64,000 nucleotides of DNA, taken from assembly GCA_037903355.1 (NCBI GenBank), contig JBAJFE010000014.1:6324001-6388000 (forward strand), read 5' to 3'. The DNA comes from Trichuris trichiura. Taxonomy: Eukaryota; Nematoda; Enoplea; Trichinellida; Trichuridae. Both the position numbers and the translations under genes were made by a program. This document shows, one piece after another, positions 1 to 12,300 of this stretch (positions within the stretch are counted from its first letter, which is position 1; each line of letters starts with the position of its first letter). Below the pieces are notes generated by a model, which was given only the letters and a program-made list of their open reading frames with translations, was not told the origin of the DNA and ran no database searches.

Positions 1-305
1 TAATGCAATTGAAAGGGCAAACTCCTGAATGTCGTGCGTGAAAGCGTGTGCTCTCCTGTCAGCAATCCATTCACAAATAATATTCTCGAGATGAGGAAAT
101 AGTAGTTGCTGATCTGATCCACAGTTACGCTTCTTTGCATTTCCTTGGTCCATTTTTCACGGAGTTTATTGCATTGTGCTTGCCATTTTCTAACCATTCG
201 GAGATCGAGCTTCTGTTTGCGTAAGGCCGTCAGATTCCTGCCCTGGAAGTCCTTCACGATTGCTTTCTTGTACTCGACACTATAACTGTTCCTTTTTGCA
301 GGCAT
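1..305 (-). pseudogene. pogo/Tigger-like transposase, N-terminal DNA-binding part, cut by window edge
   Basis: Read from position 305 leftward, an ATG opens a lysine/arginine-rich segment (starting MPAKRNSYSVEYKK) with the helix-turn-helix spacing of pogo/CENP-B type DNA-binding domains. After a one-base frame slip near 145 it continues with the typical second half (LENIICEWIADRR, then a DIQEFALSIA segment), which in this family is the CENPB-type HTH ending in an EWI..R motif. The frame slip marks it as decayed, though a sequencing error or intron cannot be excluded. The DDE catalytic part would lie beyond the window start. Assignment to the pogo/Tigger group rests on the HTH motifs only. Confidence 0.6.
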
Positions 306-594
306 CTTGCCTGAGAGCGAAAATATTATTCCCTTTTCCAAGCAAAATTGCACTTTTGCCTCAATCTGTTGCACAAAATTGCAAAAGTCACGAGGAGAAT
401 TCGTTCGGACGGATTGCTTCAAAGATCCCTACGAACGGACATGTACCCAATCACTTTACTCGTAAACTCCACAGTTCAGTAATTTAACCATACAAAAGCT
501 GTATATTTTAAGAAACGATATGCTTGTCACATTTTCCAGCTGACTTGCTAATTATGCCTCTCTGGCGGACGGTCGCAGCTGGGCCTTATTTTCA
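306..594. other. unassigned DNA
   Basis: Sequence upstream of the pogo-like fragment. No terminal inverted repeat or reading frame with recognisable content was seen. Confidence 0.4.
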
Positions 595-597
595 GGG

Positions 598-1130
598 TAG
601 GACTTTTCTTTTTCTTTTTTCGTAACGGGTTTTTTAATTTTTTTAATCTAAAATTTTCGCGGAATTTTTTACCCGTTGTTCATTAAACGTTTTTTCAAGA
701 AACGTTTTACGGAGCTTTCGGGTCTTCGCTTGACCCGTCATCAGCGTAAATTGTACCGCCCGTCGGGTCGGTCTTTACGGTTGCAAGCCGTCCCATCCGA
801 CCAACTTTGGCAGAGACCTACTGCCGTCAGCTCTATCTTGTGCCGTCAGGTATCGGTCCCGCCTAGTCAATCAGACGGCGCAGCGAGCTACCAACCGACC
901 TCCCACGACGGCGGCACAGGAGCAAATGAGGACCAGCGAGCATTCAATCAACGTTTGCCCGTTTGTTTTAAACAAACGAACAGGTTTTAAACATGCTTTC
1001 CCGCCACTCAGCCTTCATTGTTCCTCGTCCCTCGTTGTCCTCTTCTTTTTTTTTCTTTTCCCTTTTTTTCTTTTTTCTTTTCTTTCTTCTTTTTTCTTTT
1101 TTCTTTTTTTCCCCTTTAGGGTAGGACTTG
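598..1130 (-). mobile_element. hammerhead-like repeat element, single arm (long subtype)
   Basis: A long-subtype copy that aligns by eye to 6228-6745, 62268-62745 and the right half of 51736-52501. Read on the plus strand it runs: T-rich end with CGTAACGGGTTTTT, an ACCCGTTGTT block, the ribozyme-like core (711-746), a block GTCGGGTCGGTCTTTA..GGTTGCAAGCCG, a second block CAATCAGACGG, and a final pyrimidine tract (about 1040-1115). Only one arm is present, so it cannot fold back on itself as other copies do. The reading frames inside it differ between copies and are not considered genes. Confidence 0.55.
711..746 (-). ncRNA. hammerhead-ribozyme-like core
   Basis: On the minus strand this reads CTGATGA, an extra C, GGGTC, a loop, GACCC, then GAAA. 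CTGANGA and GAAA separated by a stem are the two invariant boxes of the hammerhead ribozyme, and the arrangement with one unpaired base after CTGANGA is the form known from Penelope-like elements. Downstream AGC..GTT could close a short stem III before a U-H cleavage site. Catalytic activity is inferred, not shown. Confidence 0.5.
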
Positions 1131-3499
1131 TATTATCGAGCATTCTAAAAATTCGTGCTAGGGCGTATGTTCATGGGACATCACGGCAGCTACTATTTTT
1201 CTTTTCGGTGGGCTTGTACTTCTTCTATACTGATGCAAAATAAATTGGAGTATTATCAAGAAATTTAAATTAAGGAGAAGAATATATGACGTTTAGAATA
1301 ATTTGCTTCTTTGCCGCTACTCAGTCAACGCGTACGACTTGTTTCTGCACACTCGAGAGCACTTGGGACATAGGTCATAGATTGTATTTCGCGTTTTGAA
1401 ATGTTTTTTACTGTGATGCCATGTGTTGCACGCATTGTTGCCATTTGGCGTGGTTTCACTCGTTTTCTATTCAGCAGTTAAGGTCGTTAATTTTATGAAA
1501 ATAAGACAATAAATCAAAGACAATGACGAAAAATGAGGGTGCGGAAAAGTGCAAACCAAATAAAACGAAATTTTAAAGGCGCATAAAGGTATTGCTATTG
1601 AGAAATTTCTAGTTTTATTTAAGTTTTTATACGGTAAGTTTTCACTGTTCAGATGTTGTTCCATCTTGTTGATACAATGCTGCCTGCGGAAGTCTAATTA
1701 ACAGACAGTCGAGTGAAACCAGGATTTAACCTGTCAATATCAAGTAATAACTACAGCTAATATAAATCCGTATATGCTGGTATCATTGAATAAGTAACAA
1801 TTGGGTAACGCGTGCGTAAATTTTCATGGTAAAGTTTCTGTCCAGTCAGGCTTGTTAATAATCAAGTTTTTACTCCAGAGCTCTCAGGTCCACTCTTGAC
1901 CTTCACTATCGGTAAAGAGTTAGTGGATCTTCAATAGTTATGAGAAACCTACATTTATTTGGATTTGGCTATTTAAAATGAATCATCTGCTGCTGGGGAA
2001 TGATCGCGCACTGCAGTCTTCTGAAACTTAAACAACCACAATCCCATTCCTTTTTGAATGTTTTGAATTTTTTTTGCTACTTCACTTTTCCTTCCAACCA
2101 AAACTTTTGTTTATTAATTTTATTCATTTTTATTTCTTTTGCTTTTCCTCTTAATTTCTCATGTTTTTATGTAATTCCATTGTTTTCCGCTCTTCTTCTC
2201 TTCACTTTTTCTCCTTCCGTCTTTGATTTTTCCTTGACTTAATATTTGCCTGTTTTTAAACTTCCCAAGAACTATGTCCTTTAAAGTATTTAAAATGAGC
2301 AGTGGACTATAATTTCCGCACTCTGTCATTACTCTTGCGCTGAAGATGAGAACAGAAGATTTCCGGAAGCTACTCACAATAAAAATTTTTCACAGGTCAA
2401 AATTTTCATACTTACGTTAACCAAGGTTACGGACAATTAAAATGTTACTAATGAATAATTAACAGCTTTTTCGTCTTCCTTGATGATTTAGGAGGAAGAT
2501 TTTGCTGCTCAAAAAGATGCTTTCCACTTATCAAACCTTTGAGAGACAAAAAATGAAGAAAAATATGACTACTGCGCCTGCGTTTTGGATCGACTGGGCT
2601 GCACGGCACTTCAGCAATCAAGAGAAAAGGGAAGCATTCCTGCTCTTGAAGTATACTGACCAGTTTTTCTCATACTTTTCATTAGATGTCTTATTAGTGT
2701 ATCAGTCCATTTTCATAATTATGTTTTTTTTGGCCACCTAGTACTCTGAAGTTTCGCACAGATCTGCAGTAGTACTTTACTTTGCTTTACAGAATAAAAC
2801 CTCTGCACATGCTAAGCGTTCCTGACAACTTTAAACATCTGCTCTTTTGCAGTGTCTACATAGCATCACTTCTTTTACACGGTTTTCGTTACCCACTGAC
2901 AATCTACCGTGGGCATATGTTTCAGCGTTACTTGTTCTTTGTTAATGAAACTGCTTATTCTTCAACTGGTTTCGGAATTGCTTTATATTGATTGCAAAAT
3001 TATTGTGCAAGAACAAAGTGTGTTTAAAATCGTTGAAAGGAAGAAATGTGGAGTAAAACATTTTTAATCTCTATGCATTTAGTTTCTGATCCCTGAAATT
3101 AGCTGAGTTGATCGCATAGTTTTTTTCCTTACAGTTAAGCTTTCCATTTATAATTTATTCTCAGGAATTCTTCGTGAGCATAAAAAGTGGAATTCGTGAT
3201 AATCTCACCCAGTTTGATGCAGATAATAACCTGTAAGGGTGATGTTTCAGAACAAGACTAATTAGTTTCAATTTGTGCTGCTAGGGCCGAATTGTTCCGT
3301 TTCTTAACGGTTTTTAGTAAAGAATAAATGCCTTTCAGGTCACCACGGTCACCAGTATAGCGAACAAACAACTGCTACAAGTCGGTAAAACAGGAATCGT
3401 GTACGACGTTTTAAAATGATGTTTACTTCCCTTTAAATATGAGGTGAACAGAACTAGAAGTTCATATTAGTTGTCATATTAGGGAAATATATATAGAAT
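1131..3499. other. unassigned AT-rich DNA
   Basis: About 2.4 kb without a recognisable exon, transposase or repeat end. It is AT-rich with several pyrimidine tracts (for example 2040-2240). Open frames here are short and resemble nothing known. Confidence 0.4.
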
Positions 3500-3864
3500 A
3501 GAATCTCTTGTAAATTTTTTTCTTTTATTACGGATTTCCCGTTTTTCTGCGTAAATTTTTTTGTGGAGCTTTCAGTCCCCAACCATGGGCCGTCATCAGT
3601 ACAAACAAATAAACATACAAATTTCACAAAGAAAAACATCACCTTCCCTTCACCAGGACTGGCTAGTGTTGCGCTTATCCGTATTACCAACTGGCGTGGT
3701 TTCCTGTCGAGTCGATACTTGACTCATCGAGCCTGACTCCACGTGGTTGGTGTTACTTCAGAGAAGCCTTCACGCGAGCGTCCTCGATGGAAGCGCGACA
3801 TAAAATTACAAGGAAGCCGATGAAACAGTCTTTGTAGACGAGGTTTAAACAATAAAATTTAAAC

Positions 3865-4722
3865 GGGTCTAGTATGCTACGGGGGCGCCGGAAGTAGAGG
3901 CGGCAACTTCAAGGTGGTCACGTGATCATTACTACGTCACCTGAACAATGGGTGACCTAAGCTATTGTTCACTGTGTACACATGCGAGCGATGCGTATCA
4001 GCCAAGGAACGCTGCACAGCTGGAAACAGTTGGCCGTTCTGGTAATTGTTTCCAAGTGCGTCCTATAACCCTCCGGCCATCCTGTCCTGCCCTACCCTAA
4101 GCCTAAGCCTAAACCTTAACATGACGCGTGTTCGTTGCTGCTGTTGGGTTTTGCAGTTTTGACCGTGGCGCAAACGACAAGAAGCATAGCGCAAAGTAAC
4201 GTTATTTAGCGATCACTGAACAAGCGAGCAATGAGTAACGCAAAAAGAGAAAAAGCATACGTACTGCTAACGCAGGCGCTCACCCTGACGAAGGCGACGC
4301 GTCGATTTCGCTGCAGGCGCATCCGACGGGTTCACTCGGGTGTACCTAATCAGGCAGAAGGCGTCAGTGCCTCCTTACGGTGCCTCCACTTGTGGATGGC
4401 AAGTTGTCACTAGATCCCGGGACAGACATAACGCAGAATGAGATTTACCGTGTCTACCAAGGCACGCCTCAGCTCGGAAAGTTGACCTGCGATGTTTTTC
4501 ACGGATTCCTACACGACGTCTCAACTTGAACGCCTGCAGGCCCCATTGTGTTTCCCGTAACTTCAATGTATGCGCACCTGCTAAATTCCATGCTTTCACT
4601 ATACCTGACGATAACTTCCGTCCCGTTGTGCCGATCACAACCATTTATTACGCTGTAGAGTCGCAGATTACGCTATGAACTAGCCGCCTCCACTTCCGGC
4701 GCCCCCGTAGCATACTAGACCC
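3865..4722. mobile_element. TTAGGC-carrying TIR transposon, copy 1
   Basis: Terminal inverted repeats begin GGGTCTAGTATG and continue through CGCCGGAAGTAGAGGCGGC at the left; the right end is the reverse complement with a few mismatches. Internally it aligns over its whole length to 58098-59170. Near its left third a short telomeric tract (three CCTAAG-type units, 4095-4112) follows CCGGCCATCCTGTCCTGCCC. The flanking eight bases do not match each other, so the target duplication has been lost or the copy was moved. A 60-residue open frame (4231-4413) and an opposite 89-residue frame (4375-4644) are also open in the other copy, but four of the five differences in the 60-residue frame change the amino acid, so it is not treated as a gene. 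It encodes no recognisable transposase. Confidence 0.75.
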
Positions 4723-4744
4723 AACTTTCTACTTCTATTCCCTT

Positions 4745-4845
4745 GAGTTACTTCCCTATTTTCTTTTTTTCTTTCTTTTTCTACTCTTTTTTCTCTTTCT
4801 TCTTCCCTTTTCTTTTTTTCTTCTTTTTTCTGCTTCTTTACCCTC
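4745..4845 (+). repeat. pyrimidine-rich simple repeat (CTTTT-like)
   Basis: An interrupted run of C and T in CTTTTT/TTCTTTT units. The apparent minus-strand lysine/glutamate-rich reading frame here is a translation of this tract. Confidence 0.7.
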
Positions 4846-5282
4846 AGCCTTGTAGTTTCCATTGTGTTCTGTTCGCAGTTGGTTTTTTTCAGATTTTACT
4901 TCTTTAACGGGATTTCAGTTCATGTAAAATTCGGTAAAGGTTGGTGATACGGACGAGCGTGTCACCAGCCAATCCTGGTGAAAGGAAGGCGATGTTTTTC
5001 TTTGTGAAATCCGTTTGTTTATTCGCTGCGCTGATGACAGCCCATAATTGGGGACCGAAAGCTCCGCAAAAAGATTTGTTAAGAAAAATGGGAAATCCGT
5101 AATAAAAGAAGAAACTTTACATGAACCGAAATCCCGTTAAAGAAGAAATGAAAGCCAAGAAAAGGAGTAGAATTTTCTGTACCTTCGAAGGATACATTAC
5201 AGGGTTGTCCGGGATACCTGAAAGCCACGCATAATAGCGGACGCATATGAGCACGTCTACAGCGTGATTTTGATAAGTTGTA

Positions 5283-6929
5283 CAGTTGGACCTCCTAAGT
5301 TGACCACTCCTATATGGCGACTACTTCCCTAAGCTGACTGAACTTTGACCAGTTGGTTTGTCCGCATGTTAAGAAACGCAAGGACAACTCCGTAAGTGGG
5401 AAGTTGACCGCTTTAGCCGTGACGTGGTATATGGACGTAATACTAGTTTGTTCTCTGTAAGTTGACCAGTCTGTTGAATGGACAACTTACGGTGGTTCAA
5501 CTGCAATCTATTCAGCCGAGCCACTTATACGTACAGGTTCCATCTGTTGACCACCTCTTATGTTGCCCAGTTTTTCCCAGTCTGTTGGGTGGTCAACTTG
5601 CGGGGTTCAACTGTAATGTGCTTGGCGTGAATCCTGTTGACTTAGAACAAAGAAGTTACGCGTGCTAACTACACAGCCAGAACATATGTACGCAGTGTAA
5701 GCTACTTACACGTAAACTGTTTTCTGTTCTCCAAATTTTCTACAACCAATGTATAACATAGAGGTTGTATATGGTATACGTTCAGGATATTCATAGAATT
5801 TGCGGTATTCACGCAGTATACTTCGCCCATAACCACAATACCTGCTGTACCACGGTTTCTGTGATATACATATAGTTTGTATGTTGTATGTACTTGCATA
5901 CGAAAAATATTTACGTTATATATGACTTCTACGTGGTACAAAGTGCTTACAAAAAGGATAACTATGGCATAAGTGGTCTCTACGGCAAGATGCGGCATCG
6001 GTGTTGTATATATTTGCATAGGGTTATTAAACACGGTTTGCATAGTGGAAATATTTGGTGCGTATCAGGCATAAACACAGTCTACATTGCTTATAAATAG
6101 GACATTTGTGATACACAGGGTCTACAGCTATACTTTCACTATCCATGGTATGCATTTGCCTACAGGACAAAATTATGCCGTATTCAGTATGGACATGCTA
6201 TAAATTGGTTTTAAGTAAGATATCTGTGATTTTTTTCTTTTTCTTCGTAACGGGTTTTTAAAATTTTTCTTCTAAATCTTTTCGCGGTATTTTTAACCCG
6301 TTGTTTAATTAACGTTTATTGCAAAAACGTTATTTACGAAGCTTTTGTGTCTACCCACGACCCGTCATCAGCGTAATTGCACCGCCCGTCGGGTCGGTCT
6401 TTATGGTTGCAAGCCGCTCCATCCGACCAACTTTGGCAGAGACTTCCGCCGTCAGCTCTTTCTTGAGCCGTCAGGCTTCGGTCCCGCCTAGTCAGTCAGA
6501 CGGTGCAGCCAGCGTCCAGCCAACCTTCCGCGACGGCGGCAAATTAACAAAAGAGGACCAACGAGCAAGCAAACGACGTATACCCGTCTGTTTTAAACAA
6601 ACGCGTTTTAAACCTTCTTTCGAGTGGCTCCGCATTCTTTCTTCTGTACCTCTCGTTGTCCCCTTCCTTCGAAGAAAATGAATTCAGGTGTGCGCGGGCA
6701 ACGAAGAAAAGAAGAAAAAGAAAAAAGGAAGAGGACAACGAGAGCAAACTAGCATTGGGTCCATATACCACATCACGGGCAGTCAATTTCCCACTTACGG
6801 AGGTGGTCAACGTATAGAGGTTGTTGTCCTTGTGCTTATTTACGTGCAGGCCAATCAACTGGTCAAAATCCTGTCAACTTAGGGAAGTGGTCGAACATAG
6901 AGAGGTAGTCGGCCTTGGAGGTTCCACTG
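5283..6929. mobile_element. pogo-like MITE (GTTGACCACC family), split by later insertions
   Basis: The left end CAGTTGGACCTCCTAAGTTG follows a TA and the right end ...GGAGGTTCCACTG precedes a TA, as expected for the Tc1/mariner/pogo superfamily (TA target). Internal sequence (AAGGACAACTCC, GACGTGGTATAT, CTAGTTTG) matches 60525-61172 and 61179-62145. The interval 5690-6740 is foreign to the family: it holds 0.5 kb of unassigned TATAC-rich DNA and the hammerhead-like element at 6228-6745. No transposase is encoded. Confidence 0.6.
6228..6745 (-). mobile_element. hammerhead-like repeat element, single arm (long subtype), nested in a MITE
   Basis: Close relative of 598-1130 (same order: CGTAACGGGTTTTT, ACCCGTTGTT, core, GTCGGGTCGGTCTTTATGGTT, CAGTCAGACGG). 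The core near 6335-6382 keeps CTGATGA and GGGTC on the minus strand but GAAA has decayed to AAAA, so this copy is presumably inactive. A short inverted block (CTCTCGTTGTCC with GGACAACGAGAG) closes its far end. Confidence 0.5.
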
Positions 6930-7262
6930 TAAGTGGTATCCAGAGCTGCATACCATTTCTTTGTGAATAGTAAATTGTTGGAAAGGAGCATCATTATCAA
7001 GAATGGGGGTACGATATTCTTTATTCTTCTTCTTCCTCTGAATGGAACGGTTTTTGAAAGGTGAATGAGAGAAGTACAGTCCACCGAATCGTAGTTTCTG
7101 TTTAGTAAAAAGGTACAATCCAGACCTAGCTTATCAGTCATCAGCCTAACCTTAGCGTACATAGGTTTTGGCTGTGTAATTAGTACACATACTTTCTATG
7201 CACTAAGTATACTGGATTTACACCAAGCAAACTGTATACGTGAATGCAGATGTAGCAGGAGG

Positions 7263-7428
7263 ACCAGTTGCTTCTAGGCCAAGTTGACTTGAAGTCAAGT
7301 TGGATAGGTCAAGCTGGTTCAGGTCAAGTTGAGTTGAAGTCAAGTTCGTTCAGATCAAGTCGGTGAAGTGAGGTCGGTTAGGTCAAGTCGGTCAGGTCAA
7401 GTTAGTTAGTTCAAGTTGAAGCGCACTC
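7263..7428 (+). repeat. degenerate minisatellite, (A)GGTCAAGTTG/C unit
   Basis: Roughly a dozen imperfect units of about 10 to 15 bases built on GGTCAAGTTG (variants GTCAAGTCGG, TTCAAGTTG). It is followed by ordinary single-copy-looking sequence. Confidence 0.7.
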
Positions 7429-9354
7429 ACTACAATCGCCTTGTTTACTGATGTCTTAGTGTACTTGCATTTCATTGTTTACTTCTGCAAATTACTGTAT
7501 ATTTGCGGAGCCCTAAGAAGAAAGACCCAATGAAAATTCAGTAAATTCTCCCAGGCGCAACGAACTGGAATACGCAACCAATACTGAGCCTGTACAGGGC
7601 ATTGCTAGGTATGTCAGCCACCTAGAATTGTTATGAAAAAATTTCACTGTAGATTTCGTGACTTCTCTTCCTTTGAACACCGTTTCGCTTTGTGTTCAGC
7701 AGCGCTCACATTTAATGTTACAAAGCTAGAAGAAAGCCTGCAGATGTAACTATTAGAGATGTAATCGAATTCTACATTCACAGCAAGGTGTCTTGAAGCG
7801 GGGATACCTGGTTTTGTTTCATACCATTCTGAAAAGTTTAAAAACTTCAGTGCGTTTGCCTAAAGGATTGTAGAATCGTTCAATTCTATTTATGCTAGTA
7901 AACACTTATTTTCCTTAATGAAATCAAGAAAAACTTCTCAGAGAACAGTGCTGCTCGCCCAGCACTTGTCATCTCTGATTGAAGGCAGAAGCACAGACAT
8001 TTCAGGCAGGCACAGCAAACCTTGTGTTCAGAAAGAAATGTTAAGCCTTACGGCAACACTACAAACGACCGAACGGACGTAAATAAGTAGCCATTTTGAG
8101 GTGTTGTAATTTTCATACAGCACGTGTTGTGTGTTGTTGTTACGCAAAAGTTCATGCCGCAGTTTAAAAGTTTGTTTTTTCTTTTGGAAATCATGAACTT
8201 CGCTAGCCCCTAGAACATCTGTTTGCGCATTCTATGTTTCTGAGTTTAAGCAACTGAAATATTCTGCAATAATTTTTCTTAAATGACTTCAATTAGTTGT
8301 TATGTGCAGCCCTCATGACAACACAATCCTGGCATATATTACCCTTAGAAGCCCTCAGGTTGACGCGCATGCTCCACATCATGATTCTCATTGGAGATAG
8401 AGCTCCAGAAACGCTGAGAGAGGGCATCACTACCAGGTTTCTGACATGGGTAGTCAGACAGTAAGGTTAAGCAAGATTATAGGTGGGAAAGATAGAATGG
8501 TAGGAGGCACGCTGCGTGGAGCCCCGGCCTGTACCATCTTTCCCCACCAAATTCTCAGAACAGCTTTGAGGTCAGAGGGGAGACGGTCAGGCTGACCGTC
8601 TGAAACGGTTCTAGAGGTTGCAATAAACCTTCAAGATTCTGGTAGTTTTTAAAGTTGTTATGCAGAACAGTCTACTCATTTTATGAAAAATTTAAAGTTC
8701 CCCACAGGAATACGAATAATATAACCAATGTACGTCTAACGATCAACCGTCAGATTAGTTATTTTAAACGATTAACTACACTGCCTAAAAGCATTACGTG
8801 AAATCTGCAGGGACGAGCTGCCAACGTGTTGTTCGCTATTATCCTACGCAGCTATGATGCATGCTAAAAACGTATTTAGAACACATTGATTCTCTGTCTT
8901 CTAAGCCTTAAGTCTAGAATGTGAGGTGATACTGAAACTGAACGTTTTTTAAAGAACTGACTAAAGCAGTGAACTCATAAATTAGAATTTTCTTCATTGC
9001 TTCTTTGCACTGTCTGGATGTATTGACATCTGTTTTACTGCAATCGAAGTTTGTCTAAGTGAAGGTATCCAAGTCCCTTTCGGCAAACGAGAGGCCTCAA
9101 ATAGTTGAGCGATGAAGTGGCAATTTTCAGGAAACTGAAGCTGACGAACTAAGCAAAGATGCACACTTTTACAGTAACCTATGGCAGTTATCTGAGTCAG
9201 AATCGCGAGATGGATAAGGTAAAGTAAGCAAGCGACTTGAGCTAGGAAACAGACTTCTCTGGAATCAAACCATACTTCCAGCTGTTGGAAGCGGCAACGG
9301 CAGTTTGGGGAACGAGGAATATGTGAATATGAGCAGTGAGTTGTCTGCCTCACC
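7429..9354. other. unassigned DNA 3' of the ZP gene
   Basis: About 1.9 kb lying downstream of the ZP gene on its strand. It presumably includes that gene's 3' untranslated region next to 9354, but no AATAAA was found within 350 bases of the stop codon. Nothing else recognisable was seen. Confidence 0.4.
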
Positions 9355-12300
9355 TCAGTGCTTAGCGTAGCGTTTACCAAACCTCAGGCATACAATTACG
9401 CTTGCCATCAAAGATGTCAGCAATAAAAGACCAATTATTGCTACTAATATGCCGAAGCTGATTGAGCTAAGGCATACTGACTGTCCATCTTCAAAACTGA
9501 CTGTGTCATGTTTTCCGTCATGCTTAGTCAGTGATTGCAACCTTTTCAAGTCTGACAGTGACGCTGAAATAAGCTCATAAACGTTAAGTAAATGTGCAAC
9601 ATATCATACCGTATCCATCATCAACGTCTAGGACCACAAGTGTGTCTGAAAATACGTCAATATTTTCACCTTTCTTTTTGCTTGAAACTTCTCTCTTCAA
9701 CCGCTTTAGACTGTGGCATTCATCAGAGGTTCTCTGAATTTTTGATTACACAAATTCCGTCATTCTAGTCAAAAACTCAATTCATACCTTGCATTGTCCA
9801 TCTGTTTTCAAGGTTAGGCGAATTTGGCATTGAAAAAAGAGGCTAGGTTTGTCAGCAAACTTGAAAACCATACTGTCCACCTGAGCGGCTAAATCAGTTG
9901 GGTAATTCAGATTGGCCATGAGGTATTTATCCTGCGGACATCTGCAAAAGGAGAAACGAATTCTTCAGCAATGGTCGCAGTGAGTAAACTGAATGGGGCG
10001 AAACGGAGAATAATTACCCATTCTCGTCTAGTAATAGTACTCTTCGTCCTTGACCGTCTTCCACGCTGCATGTGTGTACTGTCATGCAGTATACGTCAAC
10101 TAAAATAATAAATGAATGAAAAACGTGACTACGCTGAATACACACTGAGAAATATGCATGTTACAAACAATTTATGAAATCAGGCATTCTATAGAATGTT
10201 TCGAAAGACGGGGTGTTTTTTAACAGGCTTAGATTGTTTCATGGTTGGTCTTTTGTTTCACGGGTTTGGCCTGGAGATTCTATAGAATGGTTAAAATCCT
10301 TAGACAGTGTGAGAAACACAGCAAGTGTGTAACACAGTAAGTACACAGCGAGGATCAGAAGCTGTTATGAAGAAGACTGTGGTCAACCTCAGCGGTAAAT
10401 CTGTACATAACGGGACAAGGATACTAGCCAAAGTTCCGAACTTCATGCTTACAACTAAAAACTCATCTCTGCTGGACATCATTGCATCAGCTGAAGGTAG
10501 TTCAGGACCTCAAGTACCAAGAAAAAAAGGCTGCTGAAAGGTAAGGTGCACTTTTGGACGTCTTATTGCAAAGCAGCCGTAAGACCGTTTCAAATATGAT
10601 TGGTGAAGAACGTAGAATTTTGAAACAGTTACAACAACGCCCAAATTTGTTCATCACAAAGCAGATAAGGGCAGTGTGGTGGTGTTGCTTGACAAAGGAG
10701 CATATGTTGCAAAAGTCAGTGAATTACTAAGAATTTACACCTACACGCTCATTCATGAAGACCTGACGGACATTTTTAGGAAGACGCTGGTCTCTTTGGT
10801 ACAGTACTGTGAATATGAAACTCGTGACACAGAACTTCCAAAAGTCAAAAATAATATACAATCAACCCTTGTTATCCGCGGTTAATTCGTCCAAAATTTT
10901 GAGCGTTTCGTCACGTTAAGCTGAATCCGCGTTATATAGGATACCCTATGAAAAAGGCCAAATAGCTTATATTTTAGCGCGTATTTCATCCTGTCCCCTT
11001 GAATTCCTTCAGGAACGGTTGTCATACCTAGTGATCTTTCGAAGTTTGGTAGTACAAAATCTAGCTACGAGATAAAAACATCAATGAGACAGCGCTTGTC
11101 CAATAAAGCCAGGCATTAGAGTCCAGATACAAGAAAGGATGAAAGTGAAATGCTCTTTTTTTAAACGCCTGGGAAGCGCTTTGCTTTAATGAGCTAAGCG
11201 ACGTACTAGTGCGCGGAATGAGTACAGTGCAGGGAAAATATAAAATACATAGGCGCACCTAAGCAGAAATACAGAACATCACATAGAACACATTCACATG
11301 GAGCAAAACGTCTGCGGCAGAAACGTTTGGAGCATCATGTATCAATTTACCAACTTTCTGTAGATGGGTGCAGATCCCCTGGAGAACGGCCAGTCCTAAA
11401 GCTTCTTGAACTTGTTGGCAACAAAAAGATCTCGCTTTAAAATGTTAGTCTCCGCAGCTGCCGGAGCGTTATTCAAAAACACTGTTATAGGGAACTGTCT
11501 CTCCCTTTCCTTCGCTTTATCGAATCAATCTTGTAGCGGCTTCAGCGAAGGCGTTATGCCTTGTGCAACCATGATGCCACGTTCCATGGATAGATCACAT
11601 TCAGCAATCATATCCTTTAGAACCTGAGCTTGTCGGAAAATACTGGCAAGCTTTTGCAGCGCCCAGTCGGAGGGCGTTGAAGCTCCTGTGTCTTCCATAA
11701 CGTCGTCGTTGCTGCCCTTAGGTGATTGCATCAGTTCCTCGAGTTCCTCGTTGGTGAACAGGTTTCCACAATCTTCTGTGCTCCCTGATATCGTCTTCTG
11801 TCATGTCGGAAAAACCTTCACCTCCCAATTCCCTGGCGATATTCACTACTTCTATGACCTCCTCATCGATGGCACCTATATCCTCGCATTCACTGACTGC
11901 GTCTCGCCACAAACGCTTCCCGCAACCGCTGACTCTTCTGGGCTTTATCTCGTGTATTGCCGTGTAAAAGATGACGTCGCTGTTTTACGCCGGACAAACC
12001 GCGTTGTATAGAATCCGCGGATAACGAGGGCCGATTGTGTGTGTGACAGGAAACTTCAGCTGGGTAGTTCTCGAAAGCGTCGCGCGAAAAACAGCTGGTT
12101 CGACGCGTTAACCTTTCCCAGAAGCTTTTAACGAAAATTGAAGCAAACCAAGGTTTTGGCCATATCGTCACGGGAAATGAAACGTGGATCTACGAATATG
12201 GCCATGACAGTAAGATCCAATCCAAGCAATGGTTACTGAGAGGGTCAACAGGTCCAGTCAAGTTCAGAGCGAAGCGGTCGACTAGAAAGGTTATGGCGAT

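Larger units (their letters stand above)
3500..5140. mobile_element. hammerhead-like foldback element with a telomere-repeat transposon between its arms
   Basis: The segment 3500-3715 reappears inverted at about 4925-5140: shared blocks include TTTTATTACGGATTTCCC, GGAGCTTTC, the CATCAG core and AAAAACATC.CCTTCC. Each arm carries a decayed copy of the ribozyme-like core (minus strand near 3563-3600, plus strand near 5030-5062: CTGATGAC ... CCGAAAGCTCCG). The stem-II sequence is less regular here than in other copies. The space between the arms holds the TTAGGC-bearing transposon at 3865-4722. Confidence 0.5.

Noticed and set aside
4231..4644. A 60-residue frame and an opposite 89-residue frame kept open in both large TTAGGC transposon copies (also 58679-59092)
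   Set aside because: Comparing the copies, four of five differences in the 60-residue frame alter the amino acid, including Cys to Trp and Trp to Ser. There is no sign of protein constraint.
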